Below the pieces are notes generated by a model. The model worked only from the letters and a program-made list of their open reading frames with translations, searched no databases and was not told the DNA's origin. 35,871 nucleotides of DNA from an uncultured Prevotella sp. (GTDB lineage Bacteria > Bacteroidota > Bacteroidia > Bacteroidales > Bacteroidaceae): positions 1 through 35,871 of the forward strand of contig CAMVOS010000024.1 of NCBI GenBank assembly GCA_947169185.1, read 5' to 3'. How positions within the stretch are numbered: position 1 is the stretch's first letter; the number at the start of each line of letters is the position of its first letter. Positions 7,584 to 15,765 of the stretch are shown here, in pieces. A program made the position numbers and the translations under genes.

Positions 7584-7615
7584 CAAAGGTAGTGTTTTAT
7601 TTTTAATCCACCAAA
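7584..7615 (-). promoter_or_regulatory. Predicted promoter for the unknown two-gene unit
   Basis: Reverse-strand TTTG (7612-7615) is followed after exactly 20 bases by TACCTTTG (7584-7591). The predicted start lies at about 7577-7580, coinciding with the ATG at 7578. Its -33 element lies two bases from the 31-base palindrome. Confidence 0.75.
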
Positions 7616-7617
7616 TT

Positions 7618-7648
7618 TTACACAAAAAGAACCGTCCCTTTTGTGTAA
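7618..7648. repeat. 31-base interrupted palindrome, copy 3
   Basis: It is identical to 6297-6327 and carries the core AGAACCGTCCC between 10-base arms. With the adjoining TGACA cluster it forms a composite that is the mirror image of the composite at 2963-3037. Confidence 0.9.
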
Positions 7649-7682
7649 TTTCTGACAATTCTGACAATTATGACAGTCAGAA
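7649..7682. repeat. Degenerate inverted TGACA cluster
   Basis: TGACA occurs at 7653, 7662 and 7671, spaced nine bases apart. The segment matches the reverse complement of the 34-base repeat at 2963-2996 with a few differences. It directly follows palindrome copy 3. Confidence 0.75.
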
Positions 7683-7723
7683 TCTGCACACCATGCGACA
7701 CAACAAAATGGTCAAATTACAGC

Positions 7724-7760
7724 ATATTATTATATAATATATATATTATATATATAATAT
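7724..7760. other. 37-base A/T-only tract with palindromes
   Basis: The tract contains no G or C and includes a perfect 18-base palindrome at 7743-7760. Such DNA melts or extrudes easily. It lies between two TGACA clusters, a layout like the unwinding element beside iterons in replication origins, though this is only an analogy. Confidence 0.7.
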
Positions 7761-7803
7761 GAAAATTATTCGTACTATTTCTACGATGTCCACCACTTCA
7801 TTT

Positions 7804-7837
7804 TCTGACACTGTCATTTGTCAGAATTGTCAGAAAA
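7804..7837. repeat. 34-base TGACA-rich repeat, copy 2
   Basis: It is an exact direct copy of 2963-2996, about 4.84 kb away. With copy 1 it delimits the accessory module. Confidence 0.9.
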
Positions 7838-7907
7838 TGAGTGGGTACCCCGCTTGCTCGGACCTCGTAGGCCTAAGAGAATTTGCGCGCAGGCCTGCAA
7901 GAAATTA

Positions 7908-7945
7908 TTCCCTGCCCAGGGAAAAATATTTTCCTAGGCAGGGAA
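7908..7945. promoter_or_regulatory. 38-base dyad upstream of the TonB receptor promoter
   Basis: TTCCCTGCC at 7908-7916 is mirrored by GGCAGGGAA at 7937-7945, with further pairing inside (GGAAAA with TTTTCC). It ends 17 bases before the -33 element of the TonB receptor promoter and has no following U tract in the rightward direction. An operator is therefore more likely than a rightward terminator. Confidence 0.55.
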
Positions 7946-7962
7946 AAAAAAGAACAAGTTTT

Positions 7963-7994
7963 TTTGTTTTGCTCTCGACTTTTATGTAACTTTG
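7963..7994 (+). promoter_or_regulatory. Predicted promoter for the TonB-dependent receptor
   Basis: TTTG at 7963-7966 is followed after 20 bases by TAACTTTG at 7987-7994. Transcription would start near 8000, giving a leader of about 28 bases. Confidence 0.75.
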
Positions 7995-8028
7995 CACGCG
8001 ATTTTCAGGACAGATAACAAGAAGCAAG

Positions 8029-10293
8029 ATGAAAACGATATATTTGGTATGGCTGATTTTGGTATGCGCGTGTGTACCAGCTGCAGGTGAGACAACAACA
8101 AAGAAAGTGGTATTGCACGGACGTGTGACGGATGCCATCGACGGACAACCCGTTGTGGGCGCCAGCATCTATTTTCCGCTGCTGAAACAGGGAACGGTCA
8201 CCAATGCCGAGGGATTCTACACGGTGAAAGACCTGCCTACGGTGAAGACAACGATCCAGGTGACCTACGTGGGACACCTGACCATCATAGAGTCTATCGA
8301 CCTGCATACGGCCACAGAGCGTAACTTCGTGATGCAGGAGAACAACGCCACGCTGAAGGAGGTGGTGGTGACGGGACTGACGGGTTCGACACGTGCCGAC
8401 CGTTCGCCTGCGCCTATATCGGTGGTGGCTCCACGCAAGCTGCAAGCCACGCCATCCAGTAATCTCATCGACGCCATAGCCCATCAGCCTGGCGTGTCGC
8501 AGATTACGACGGGTGGTGGCATCTCCAAGCCCGTCATTCGTGGTTTGGGCTATAACCGCATTGTAACGGTGAACGACGGCATCCGCCAGGAGGGTCAGCA
8601 GTGGGGCGACGAACACGGCATAGAGGTCGACGCACAGAGCGTTCACTCGGTGGAAATACTGAAGGGTCCTGCCACGCTGATGTACGGCAGCGACGCGATG
8701 GCTGGTGTGCTGGTGCTGCACGAAACGCCCGTGATGCCGCAAGGTACGATGGCGCTGAACGTAGGGACGGAATACCAGACGAACAACCGCCTTTGGGACT
8801 ATACCGTCGACTTTGCAGGCAACCAGCAGGGCTGGGTATGGAACTGGCGCTGGAGCGAGAAGGACGCTGGCGAATATAAGAATAAGGTAGACGGACGCGT
8901 GCCTGGCTCGCAGTTCCACGAACGGGCCCTGACGGGTATGATGGGCGTCAATCGTGGTTGGGGCTACTCGCATCTGAAGCTGTCGTACTACCACCTGAAG
9001 CCAGGCTTGATAGAGGGCGAGCGGAATGAGGATACAGGCGTGCTGGAGCCCTCTGAGGCCTTCCAGAAGATAGGCCACTACAAGGCTGTGCTCGACAATT
9101 CGTTCCTCATTGGCGATGGCTCGCTGAAGGCTGTCGTGGGTTACCAGCAGAACCGTCGTCGCGAATATGAGAATGCCGACGAGCTGGGACTGGACTTCCG
9201 TCTGCATACCGTCAACTACGACGTCCACTATCTGCAGGCTACCAACAGCGATTGGCAGTATGCTGCAGGACTTTCAGGCATGTGGCAGTATTCCGAGAAT
9301 CTGGGCGAGGAGTATCTCATTCCGTCTTATCGTCTGTTCGACATAGGCGCTTTTGCCTCCGTCACCCGCCATTTCAACGACCTGACGCTTAGTGGTGGCC
9401 TGCGTTATGACATCCGTCGTCTGCACAGCTACGAGCAGGAGGACGATGGTGAGTTGCGCTTCGTCGATTTCACCCGCAATTTCCAAGGACTGACGGGGTC
9501 GGTGGGTGCCATCTACAACGTCACACCCAAGCTGAACATGCGCCTGAACCTGTCGAAAGGTTTCCGTGCGCCAAACCTCAGCGAACTGGGTTCGAATGGC
9601 GAACACGAGGGCACGTTCCGCTACGAGATAGGCAACCAGCAGCTGTCGCCAGAGCATAGCTGGCAGATGGACTTCGGCATCGACTATTCGTCGCACGTCA
9701 TCTCCACACAGCTGTCGCTCTTTGCCAACCACATCGAGAACTACATATTCCTGGAAAAACTGACGAGTGACGCCACTGGGAATCGCTTTCAGTATCGTCA
9801 GGGTACGGCACGCCTGCTGGGTTTCGAGGCTACGGTGGACATCCATCCCATAGAACCGCTGCACTTCGAGAATGCCTTCTCGTATGTCAATGCCCGACAG
9901 CTGAATCAATCAGAAGAGAGCCGTTGGCTGCCCTTTACGCCTGCACCACGTTGGAACAGCGACCTGCGTTACGACATCATCCGTGATGGTCAGACACTGA
10001 CGAATACCTTCGTATCGCTGGGCGTGGAGTGCTATCTGCGACAGGCCAATGCACATACCGCATACGGAACGGAGACCACTACCCCATCCTATACGTTGCT
10101 GAACATGACAGCAGGCACGGACCTTCGTTGGCACCATCGTACCATAGCCTCCATCTATCTATCGGCTACCAATCTGACCAACCGTGCCTATCAGTCGCAC
10201 CTGAGCCGTCTGAAGTATGCTGACGGACCAGGTATCTGCAACATGGGACGCTCGTTTGGTATCAAAGTACTGATACCACTCACCTTCAATTAA
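8029..10293 (+). CDS. TonB-dependent outer-membrane receptor
   Basis: The 754-residue protein imports a ligand across the outer membrane using TonB energy. It begins with a signal peptide (MKTIYLVWLILVCACVPAAG), followed by a CarboxypepD_reg-like domain (about 27-105, VVLHGRVTDAIDGQPVVGAS). The plug follows (about 110-230), with PVIRGLGYNRIVTVNDG and VEILKGPATLMYGSDAMAG. The barrel runs to the C-terminus and contains NLSKGFRAPNLSELGSNG. There is no SusD-like gene next to it, so it is not a typical glycan-uptake pair. The plug sequence GQQWGDEHGIEVDA recalls small-ligand receptors for metals or cofactors, but the substrate cannot be named. Confidence 0.93.
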   Translation: MKTIYLVWLILVCACVPAAGETTTKKVVLHGRVTDAIDGQPVVGASIYFPLLKQGTVTNAEGFYTVKDLPTVKTTIQVTYVGHLTIIESIDLHTATERNFVMQENNATLKEVVVTGLTGSTRADRSPAPISVVAPRKLQATPSSNLIDAIAHQPGVSQITTGGGISKPVIRGLGYNRIVTVNDGIRQEGQQWGDEHGIEVDAQSVHSVEILKGPATLMYGSDAMAGVLVLHETPVMPQGTMALNVGTEYQTNNRLWDYTVDFAGNQQGWVWNWRWSEKDAGEYKNKVDGRVPGSQFHERALTGMMGVNRGWGYSHLKLSYYHLKPGLIEGERNEDTGVLEPSEAFQKIGHYKAVLDNSFLIGDGSLKAVVGYQQNRRREYENADELGLDFRLHTVNYDVHYLQATNSDWQYAAGLSGMWQYSENLGEEYLIPSYRLFDIGAFASVTRHFNDLTLSGGLRYDIRRLHSYEQEDDGELRFVDFTRNFQGLTGSVGAIYNVTPKLNMRLNLSKGFRAPNLSELGSNGEHEGTFRYEIGNQQLSPEHSWQMDFGIDYSSHVISTQLSLFANHIENYIFLEKLTSDATGNRFQYRQGTARLLGFEATVDIHPIEPLHFENAFSYVNARQLNQSEESRWLPFTPAPRWNSDLRYDIIRDGQTLTNTFVSLGVECYLRQANAHTAYGTETTTPSYTLLNMTAGTDLRWHHRTIASIYLSATNLTNRAYQSHLSRLKYADGPGICNMGRSFGIKVLIPLTFN

Positions 10294-10320
10294 AGCATAT
10301 CAACAGGCAGACGATAAGCA

Positions 10321-10362
10321 CAAAAAAAATGGTGGACGATTCCTCACGGATAGATCCACCAT
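10321..10362 (-). terminator. Rho-independent terminator of the gyrA/TPR unit
   Basis: On the reverse strand ATGGTGGA pairs with TCCACCAT around an 18-base loop and is followed by eight T residues. It lies 28 bases after the TPR gene stop. Confidence 0.85.
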
Positions 10363-10390
10363 AATGGTTGTTAAAGCGAAAAAGGTTAGA

Positions 10391-11617
10391 TTAGTGTTTG
10401 TAATCTGCTTCTGCAGCTTTAGTCTCTGCGGCATCTGGGCCGTAGTAGTTGTAATATGCATTGTAACGGTTGTAAGCCCACTTAATCTGCATCTGATCGG
10501 GGTCAACAGCCTTGCACTTGTCGAATACGCCAATGGCTTCCTTATACATGTTTTTCTTGTCGGCTGCGCTGGTCTTCTCGTCCTGAGCGACTACGCTGAG
10601 GCAAGTGCCAAGATAGTAGAGCACGCTGACGTTATCGTCCTTGACACCAATGGCCTTGCGGAGGAAGGGAACGGCAGCTGCTGCATCGTTCTCACCCATG
10701 TGCATGATACCCATATCGGCCAGAGCAACGAAGTTATTGGGATCCTTGGCGAGAATGCCTTCGAGCAGTTCCTTCTGTTCTTTCTTCATCTTCAAGCCAT
10801 CGTACATCGAGTAGAGTCCATCAACGATAACCTCGTTGTCAGGATTATCAGCCAGGAGGGGCTTCAACTGGTCGATGTAGTTCAGAGAGTCCTGACGGGT
10901 CTTAAGGGTGGTCTTCAGAGCATAGAGCTTGAAGCTAAGGGCTTCCTTCTTCTGCTCAGGATCCTTCATGGCCTCGTCGAGGTAACGGTTGGCACGCTCC
11001 ATGTCGCCAGCCTGGAAAGCATAGCGACCTGCAAAGAGGGCTACCTGACCAGCGTAAGCATCTTCAGACTTTCTGTCCATAGCGGCAAAATACGGGTCGA
11101 TACGGCTGTCGATGAATGCACCCCAGTACTTCAGCACGTTGGCGTCGTTATGCTTGCGAGCCTCTTCCTGACCAGTGTTGACCAGGTGGAAGCGGTTAGC
11201 CCATACACGGATGGGGTTCTTTTCAGCAAACTTAGGAGCCACCTTGCCCTTGGCATTGGGCAGCTGGTCGTACTTGCCACACTCGGAAGCCAGCTCAAGT
11301 GACTGACAGATAGCGTCAGCCAGTCCAAGGGTATCGTAAGGCTTCTGCTTGTCAGCTTGCTGCATCTGTACGGAAAGCTGGTTCTCAGTGAAAATCTTGG
11401 TCTCCTTGTTGACCTTATCCATTACCAAGTCGAGAACGTGGTTATAGGCCTTAGCCTTCTCGGCATTGTCAGCCAGCGAAGCGAGGTTCTGCTTCAGCAA
11501 CTGATTAGCCTCGTCGTAGGTCTTTGCTTTCAAGATGGCCTTCAGACCATCGCTGTCACCGGCAAAGGAGGTAGCGCTGGCTACCATCATCATTGCCAAA
11601 ATCATTACTTTTTTCAT
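10391..11617 (-). CDS. Periplasmic TPR-repeat protein
   Basis: The 408-residue protein starts with a signal peptide (MKKVMILAMMMVASATSFAG) and is otherwise helical with tetratricopeptide-like repeats. The clearest are DAYAGQVALFAGRYAFQAGD followed by MERANRYLDEAM near residues 190-220, and the segments near 290-340 around DPNNFVALADMGIM. Such repeats mediate protein binding, and no catalytic motif is present. It begins 31 bases after gyrA without a recognisable promoter, so it is probably cotranscribed with gyrA, and a strong terminator follows it. Confidence 0.88.
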   Translation of the reverse strand: MKKVMILAMMMVASATSFAGDSDGLKAILKAKTYDEANQLLKQNLASLADNAEKAKAYNHVLDLVMDKVNKETKIFTENQLSVQMQQADKQKPYDTLGLADAICQSLELASECGKYDQLPNAKGKVAPKFAEKNPIRVWANRFHLVNTGQEEARKHNDANVLKYWGAFIDSRIDPYFAAMDRKSEDAYAGQVALFAGRYAFQAGDMERANRYLDEAMKDPEQKKEALSFKLYALKTTLKTRQDSLNYIDQLKPLLADNPDNEVIVDGLYSMYDGLKMKKEQKELLEGILAKDPNNFVALADMGIMHMGENDAAAAVPFLRKAIGVKDDNVSVLYYLGTCLSVVAQDEKTSAADKKNMYKEAIGVFDKCKAVDPDQMQIKWAYNRYNAYYNYYGPDAAETKAAEADYKH

Positions 11618-11648
11618 AATAATGTTTTTTGTTATAAGTTAGACAATT

Positions 11649-14192
11649 TTATTCATTGTTATTCTCTGAAGTCTCCTGGACCTCAGGGGTTTCTGGAATT
11701 TCTTCGTTGAGCACCTCGGCCTCCTCGACATCCTCATCCTGACTAGACATCACCTTGCAGACGCTGGCGATGGTGTCATTCTTCTTGGTGAGGTTGATGA
11801 GACGAACACCCTGGGTAGCACGGCCCATGACGCGCACGTCGGCCACCTTCAGACGAATCAGCACACCCGACTTGTTGATAATCATCAGGTCGTTCTCGTC
11901 GGTAACCACCTTGATAGCTACCAGACGACCCGTCTTCTCAGTGATAGCGAGCGTCTTGACACCCTTGGCACCACGAGCGGTCTTACGGTAGTCTTCCACC
12001 TCAGAGCGCTTGCCATAGCCGTTCTCAGAGACAACCATGATGGTCTCAGTCTCAGGATCGTTGACGCATACCATGCCTACGACCTCGTCGTCGCCACCAT
12101 CGAGGCGCATACCGATAACACCAGTAGCTACACGACCCATGGTACGAACGTCGTTCTCGTCGAAGCGGACAGCACGACCATTACGGTTAGCCAGCAACAG
12201 CTCGTTATGGCCATTGGTCAAGCGAACGCCTACCACCTCGTCGCCCTCATTGATATTGATGGCGATGACACCAGCAGCACGTACATTCTTATAGGCATCG
12301 AGGCGGGTCTTCTTGATGATACCCTGCTTGGTAGCGAAGACCACATAGTGGCTCTGCAGGAACTCCTCGTCGTTGAAGTTCTTGACACGCAGAACGGCAT
12401 TGATGGCGTCGTCGGGCTCGATGTTCAGCATATTCTGAATGGCACGACCCTTCGAGTTTTTGTCGCCCTCAGGAATCTCGTAGCACTTCTGCCAGTAGCA
12501 GCGTCCCTTACGCGTAAAGAATAATAAGGTGTTGTGCATCGTGGCAGGATAGATATACTCTGTGAAGTCGTTGTCGCGATGACGGGCAGCCTTGGCACCA
12601 ACACCGCCACGGCCCTGCTCATGAAACTCGTCGAGCTTGGTGCGCTTGATGTAGCCCATGTGCGAGATGGTGATAACCACGGGATCGTCGGGATAGAAGT
12701 CCTCGGCATTGAACTCGTGGTCGAAGGGGATAATCTCTGTACGACGCTCGTCGCCATACTTCTCCTTCACCTCCTGCAGCTCGTCCTTCATGACCTGCTT
12801 GCAACGCTCAGGATTGTTCAGAATCTCCTCCAAGTCAGCAATCAGCTTCATCAGGTCGTCATACTCCTGGTGCAGCTGGTCGACACGCAGGCCTGTGAGC
12901 TGGCTCAGACGCATATCGACGATAGCCTTCGACTGCAGCTCGTCCAGATTGAAGCGCTGCTCCAAGTTACGCTGAGCGTCAGAAGGCGTCTTGCTGTTGC
13001 GGATAATGTGAACCACCTCGTCGATGTTGTTCACAGCAATGATCAAACCTTCGAGGATGTGGGCACGCTCCTGAGCCTTCTTCAGATCGTATTTGGTGCG
13101 ACGGATGGTCACGTCATGACGATGCTCAACGAAGTACTTGACGCACTCCTTGAGGTTCAACAGACGGGGACGACCCTTGACCAGTGCGATATTGTTGACA
13201 GAGAACGAGCTCTGCAGGGCAGTCATCTTGAACAACTTGTTCAGCAGCACGTTAGCATTGGCGTCGCGCTTGCAGTCGACAACGATACGCATACCCTGAC
13301 GACCAGACTCGTCGTTGACGTTGGCCACGCCCTCAATCTTGTGCTCGTTGGCCAAGTCGGCGATATACTTCACGAGGTCGGCCTTGTTGACGCCATAAGG
13401 AATCTCAGTAACCACAATCTTGTCGTGGGTCTCAGTAGACTCAATCTCAGCCTTGGCACGCATCACAATACGGCCACGACCAGTCTCGTAGGCGTCGCGA
13501 ACACCCTGCAGTCCATAGATGTAGGCACCTGTGGGGAAGTCAGGACCAGGAATAAACTTCATCAGCCCGTCAGTATCGATGTCAGGATTGTCGATATAGG
13601 CACAGCAGCCATCGATGACCTCACCCAAGTTGTGAGTAGGCATGTTGGTAGCCATACCTACGGCAATACCGTTACCACCGTTTACCAGCAGGTTAGGAAT
13701 CTTGGTAGGCATGACGCTGGGCTCAACGAGCGAGTCGTCGAAGTTGTTGACCATATCAACGGTGTCCTTCTCCAGGTCGTCCATGATGTGCTCACCCATC
13801 TTCGAGAGACGGCACTCCGTGTAACGCATAGCAGCAGGTGAGTCACCGTCTACTGAACCGAAGTTACCCTGTCCGTCAACCAGCGTGTAGCGCATATTCC
13901 ACTCCTGGGCCATACGCACCAAGGCGCCATATACAGAGCTGTCGCCGTGGGGGTGGTACTTACCAAGCACCTCACCGACGACGCGCGCACATTTCTTGTA
14001 AGGTTGTGTACTAACGTTGTTGATGCCCATCATACCGTAGAGGATACGGCGATGAACAGGCTTAAAGCCGTCGCGAACATCAGGAAGGGCACGCGCCACA
14101 ATCACCGACATCGAATAGTCGATGTATGAGGATTTCATCTCTTCCTCAATGTTGATTTTTACAATTCTGTCGTTGTCGAAAGTCTGATCCAT
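11649..14192 (-). CDS. gyrA: DNA gyrase subunit A
   Basis: GyrA cleaves and rejoins DNA in the gyrase complex with GyrB. The 847-residue protein has the breakage-reunion domain ([20 protein letters not shown]) and the active-site tyrosine Y124 in [10 protein letters not shown]. The C-terminal beta-pinwheel begins with a GyrA-box-like QGRGGVG segment. In the quinolone-resistance region [16 protein letters not shown] the usual serine (S85) is present. The acidic position often found after VY is glycine here, which I believe is normal in this phylum. The tail is acidic, with many glutamates. Transcription starts about 100 bases upstream and continues into the TPR gene. Confidence 0.97.
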   Translation of the reverse strand: MDQTFDNDRIVKINIEEEMKSSYIDYSMSVIVARALPDVRDGFKPVHRRILYGMMGINNVSTQPYKKCARVVGEVLGKYHPHGDSSVYGALVRMAQEWNMRYTLVDGQGNFGSVDGDSPAAMRYTECRLSKMGEHIMDDLEKDTVDMVNNFDDSLVEPSVMPTKIPNLLVNGGNGIAVGMATNMPTHNLGEVIDGCCAYIDNPDIDTDGLMKFIPGPDFPTGAYIYGLQGVRDAYETGRGRIVMRAKAEIESTETHDKIVVTEIPYGVNKADLVKYIADLANEHKIEGVANVNDESGRQGMRIVVDCKRDANANVLLNKLFKMTALQSSFSVNNIALVKGRPRLLNLKECVKYFVEHRHDVTIRRTKYDLKKAQERAHILEGLIIAVNNIDEVVHIIRNSKTPSDAQRNLEQRFNLDELQSKAIVDMRLSQLTGLRVDQLHQEYDDLMKLIADLEEILNNPERCKQVMKDELQEVKEKYGDERRTEIIPFDHEFNAEDFYPDDPVVITISHMGYIKRTKLDEFHEQGRGGVGAKAARHRDNDFTEYIYPATMHNTLLFFTRKGRCYWQKCYEIPEGDKNSKGRAIQNMLNIEPDDAINAVLRVKNFNDEEFLQSHYVVFATKQGIIKKTRLDAYKNVRAAGVIAININEGDEVVGVRLTNGHNELLLANRNGRAVRFDENDVRTMGRVATGVIGMRLDGGDDEVVGMVCVNDPETETIMVVSENGYGKRSEVEDYRKTARGAKGVKTLAITEKTGRLVAIKVVTDENDLMIINKSGVLIRLKVADVRVMGRATQGVRLINLTKKNDTIASVCKVMSSQDEDVEEAEVLNEEIPETPEVQETSENNNE

Positions 14193-14206
14193 TATTACTT
14201 AATTGA

Positions 14207-14229
14207 TTTACTTTTTACTTGTTTACTTT
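14207..14229. repeat. Short tandem array in the gyrA leader
   Basis: Three consecutive units (TTTACTT, TTTACTTG, TTTACTTT) have a period of 7-8 bases. In the gyrA sense direction the unit reads AAGTAAAC. Confidence 0.65.
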
Positions 14230-14297
14230 TTCATGATTTTGCGTTTAAGGGCATTTTTAAGCCCGCTGACGCGTTTTTAATACTTTATAAAACCATG

Positions 14298-14305
14298 CAA
14301 AGGTA
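14298..14305 (-). promoter_or_regulatory. Predicted promoter -7 box for gyrA
   Basis: Reverse-strand TACCTTTG matches TAnnTTTG. The -33 position is weak. The predicted leader to the gyrA ATG is about 100 bases and contains a short tandem array. Confidence 0.6.
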
Positions 14306-14363
14306 CAAACTTTCTACGATATTACGAAAGATTTTAAGCAATTTAAACAGAAAAATAGCGCTT

Positions 14364-15737
14364 TTACATCTGTATGATGTTAATTTCGAGCCAAAGGACG
14401 ATATATCCGATGATCCAACCCAACAATACCTTTGGTGTGAGATGTTTTACATACCAGCCCAACTTGACGTGCTCAGCACGCATGAGCGCCAGTCCGCTAA
14501 CGCTTCCAACAGTGAGCAGACAGCCACCTACAGCCGTTGTGTAAGCGATGATTTTCCAGAAAGCGCCATTCGTAGCCACGTCGCCTACCCCAACCTGATA
14601 CAGTGAGATATTAGAGACAGCAATAGTGAACGTGTCAACGACTGCCGACAATAGGCCTGCACCGATTCCCATGAGCCAAAAGTCGTGGATATAGATATCG
14701 AACCATGAGGCTACATCATCCCAAACACCAGTCTCAGTAACAACACCCATGCCAAGCATGATGCCTGTGACAAACAACAACTGTTGTAATACGCCATACT
14801 GCAATGAAGCAGGAATGCGGTGCTGCGTCATCTGGTCGGCACTGATAAGCTTGCGGTTAAAGGCTTCATTGACAACCCATAGCACAGACAACACGCAGAG
14901 GGCGCCAAGGAAGGGGGCGAGTTTGGTAATGTTGTGGAAGGTTGGTATGAACCACAAGCCACCAATACCAACAATAAGCATGACGATACGCTGCCAACGG
15001 TTCAGACGTGTATCGTCGCCACGATAAGGCGAAGGACTCCAAGCGGTATCGAGACGATCAGGCAGTTCACGATTGATAAGTATTGTAGGCACTATCCATG
15101 CCAACAAGGCAGGAACAGCCAGATAGCCGGAAAAATGACTGGCAGTAACAGCACCATCGCCCCAGAGAATCAGCCCCGTCGGGTCGCCAATCACCGTGAA
15201 ACAGCCACCACAATTGGCAGCAATAAGAATGGCAGATCCGACATACATACGCTGGCGCGAGTTCTGCAGGATGTTATGCATGATGACGAGCATCATTGTC
15301 GTCGTCGTCAGGTTGTCAAGGTTTGCTGAGAGAACGAAGGTGGCAAATGTAATGGTCCACAGCAGACGCTTGGAATTGCGTGTACGTATCCACTCGATGA
15401 TGAAGTCGAAACAGCCATTGTTGGACAACAGCTCGACGATAGACATCGTAGCCAGCAGGAACAAGACGATGGCTGCAGCACGACCTACATAATATAGGAA
15501 TACATTATTATATATATACAGCTTTACCGTGTCGCTGGTAGGTTCGATACCTGCCAGCCACTTGATGTAGTCGGCAGGGTGCATAGACATGACAAAGTCC
15601 TCGCCAAAGCAGACATAGACCACCCACCCTACAGTGCCTAAGAACGTAGCGATAGCAGCCTTGTTGACACCCGTCAGATGGCCTGTGGCTATCAACAGGT
15701 AGGACAGAATAAGCATTGTAACGATAATAGCAGTCAT
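14364..15737 (-). CDS. nhaD: NhaD-family Na+/H+ antiporter
   Basis: This 457-residue inner-membrane protein has about 12 hydrophobic segments and would exchange Na+ or Li+ for protons. The segment FVLSANLDNLTTTTMMLVIM near residues 130-150 and AANCGGCFTVIGDPTGLILWG near 170-190 are typical of NhaD/ion-transporter proteins. The conserved polar SAVVDTFTIAVSNIS segment follows in the C-terminal half. It lies 28 bases downstream of the C69 dipeptidase gene and probably shares its transcript. Confidence 0.9.
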   Translation of the reverse strand: MTAIIVTMLILSYLLIATGHLTGVNKAAIATFLGTVGWVVYVCFGEDFVMSMHPADYIKWLAGIEPTSDTVKLYIYNNVFLYYVGRAAAIVLFLLATMSIVELLSNNGCFDFIIEWIRTRNSKRLLWTITFATFVLSANLDNLTTTTMMLVIMHNILQNSRQRMYVGSAILIAANCGGCFTVIGDPTGLILWGDGAVTASHFSGYLAVPALLAWIVPTILINRELPDRLDTAWSPSPYRGDDTRLNRWQRIVMLIVGIGGLWFIPTFHNITKLAPFLGALCVLSVLWVVNEAFNRKLISADQMTQHRIPASLQYGVLQQLLFVTGIMLGMGVVTETGVWDDVASWFDIYIHDFWLMGIGAGLLSAVVDTFTIAVSNISLYQVGVGDVATNGAFWKIIAYTTAVGGCLLTVGSVSGLALMRAEHVKLGWYVKHLTPKVLLGWIIGYIVLWLEINIIQM

Positions 15738-15742
15738 TTCTA

Positions 15743-15765
15743 TTTACAATTTGACAATTTACAAT
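15743..15765. repeat. Short tandem array after the C69 dipeptidase stop codon
   Basis: TTTACAAT, TTGACAAT and TTACAAT follow each other with a period of about 8 bases and abut the stop codon at 15766-15768. In the sense direction the unit reads ATTGTAAA. Confidence 0.65.

Larger units (their letters stand above)
7579..8028. other. 450-base gene-free stretch dense in repeats and control sites
   Basis: This is the only gene-free stretch above 300 bases. From left to right it holds the promoter of the leftward unknown pair, palindrome copy 3, an inverted TGACA cluster, a 37-base A/T-only tract, the 34-base TGACA repeat copy 2, a 38-base dyad and the rightward promoter of the TonB receptor gene. 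I see no convincing coding sequence or RNA gene in it. Confidence 0.8.

Noticed and set aside
3007..7648. Possible CRISPR array formed by the three 31-base repeats
   Set aside because: The copies are 1.3-3.3 kb apart with genes between them and are not separated by short uniform spacers. No cas gene is present.
2963..7837. Complete insertion sequence or integrative element
   Set aside because: No transposase, integrase or relaxase is encoded in the module and no target-site duplication is visible, so it is reported only as a repeat-bordered module.
8005..9228. 407-codon reverse-strand open frame opposite the TonB receptor
   Set aside because: It is antisense to the signal peptide, plug and part of the barrel of a clear receptor and shows only low-complexity basic sequence.
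12534..13841. 435-codon open frame opposite gyrA
   Set aside because: It lies entirely inside gyrA, is rich in leucine, valine and histidine, and has no recognisable domain or promoter.
11649..14192. Quinolone-resistance substitution in GyrA
   Set aside because: The key serine is present. The glycine at the later position is, as far as I recall, usual in this phylum.
14240..14280. Attenuator hairpin in the gyrA leader
   Set aside because: Only a 4-base GGGC/GCCC stem with a loose loop is visible, too weak to claim.
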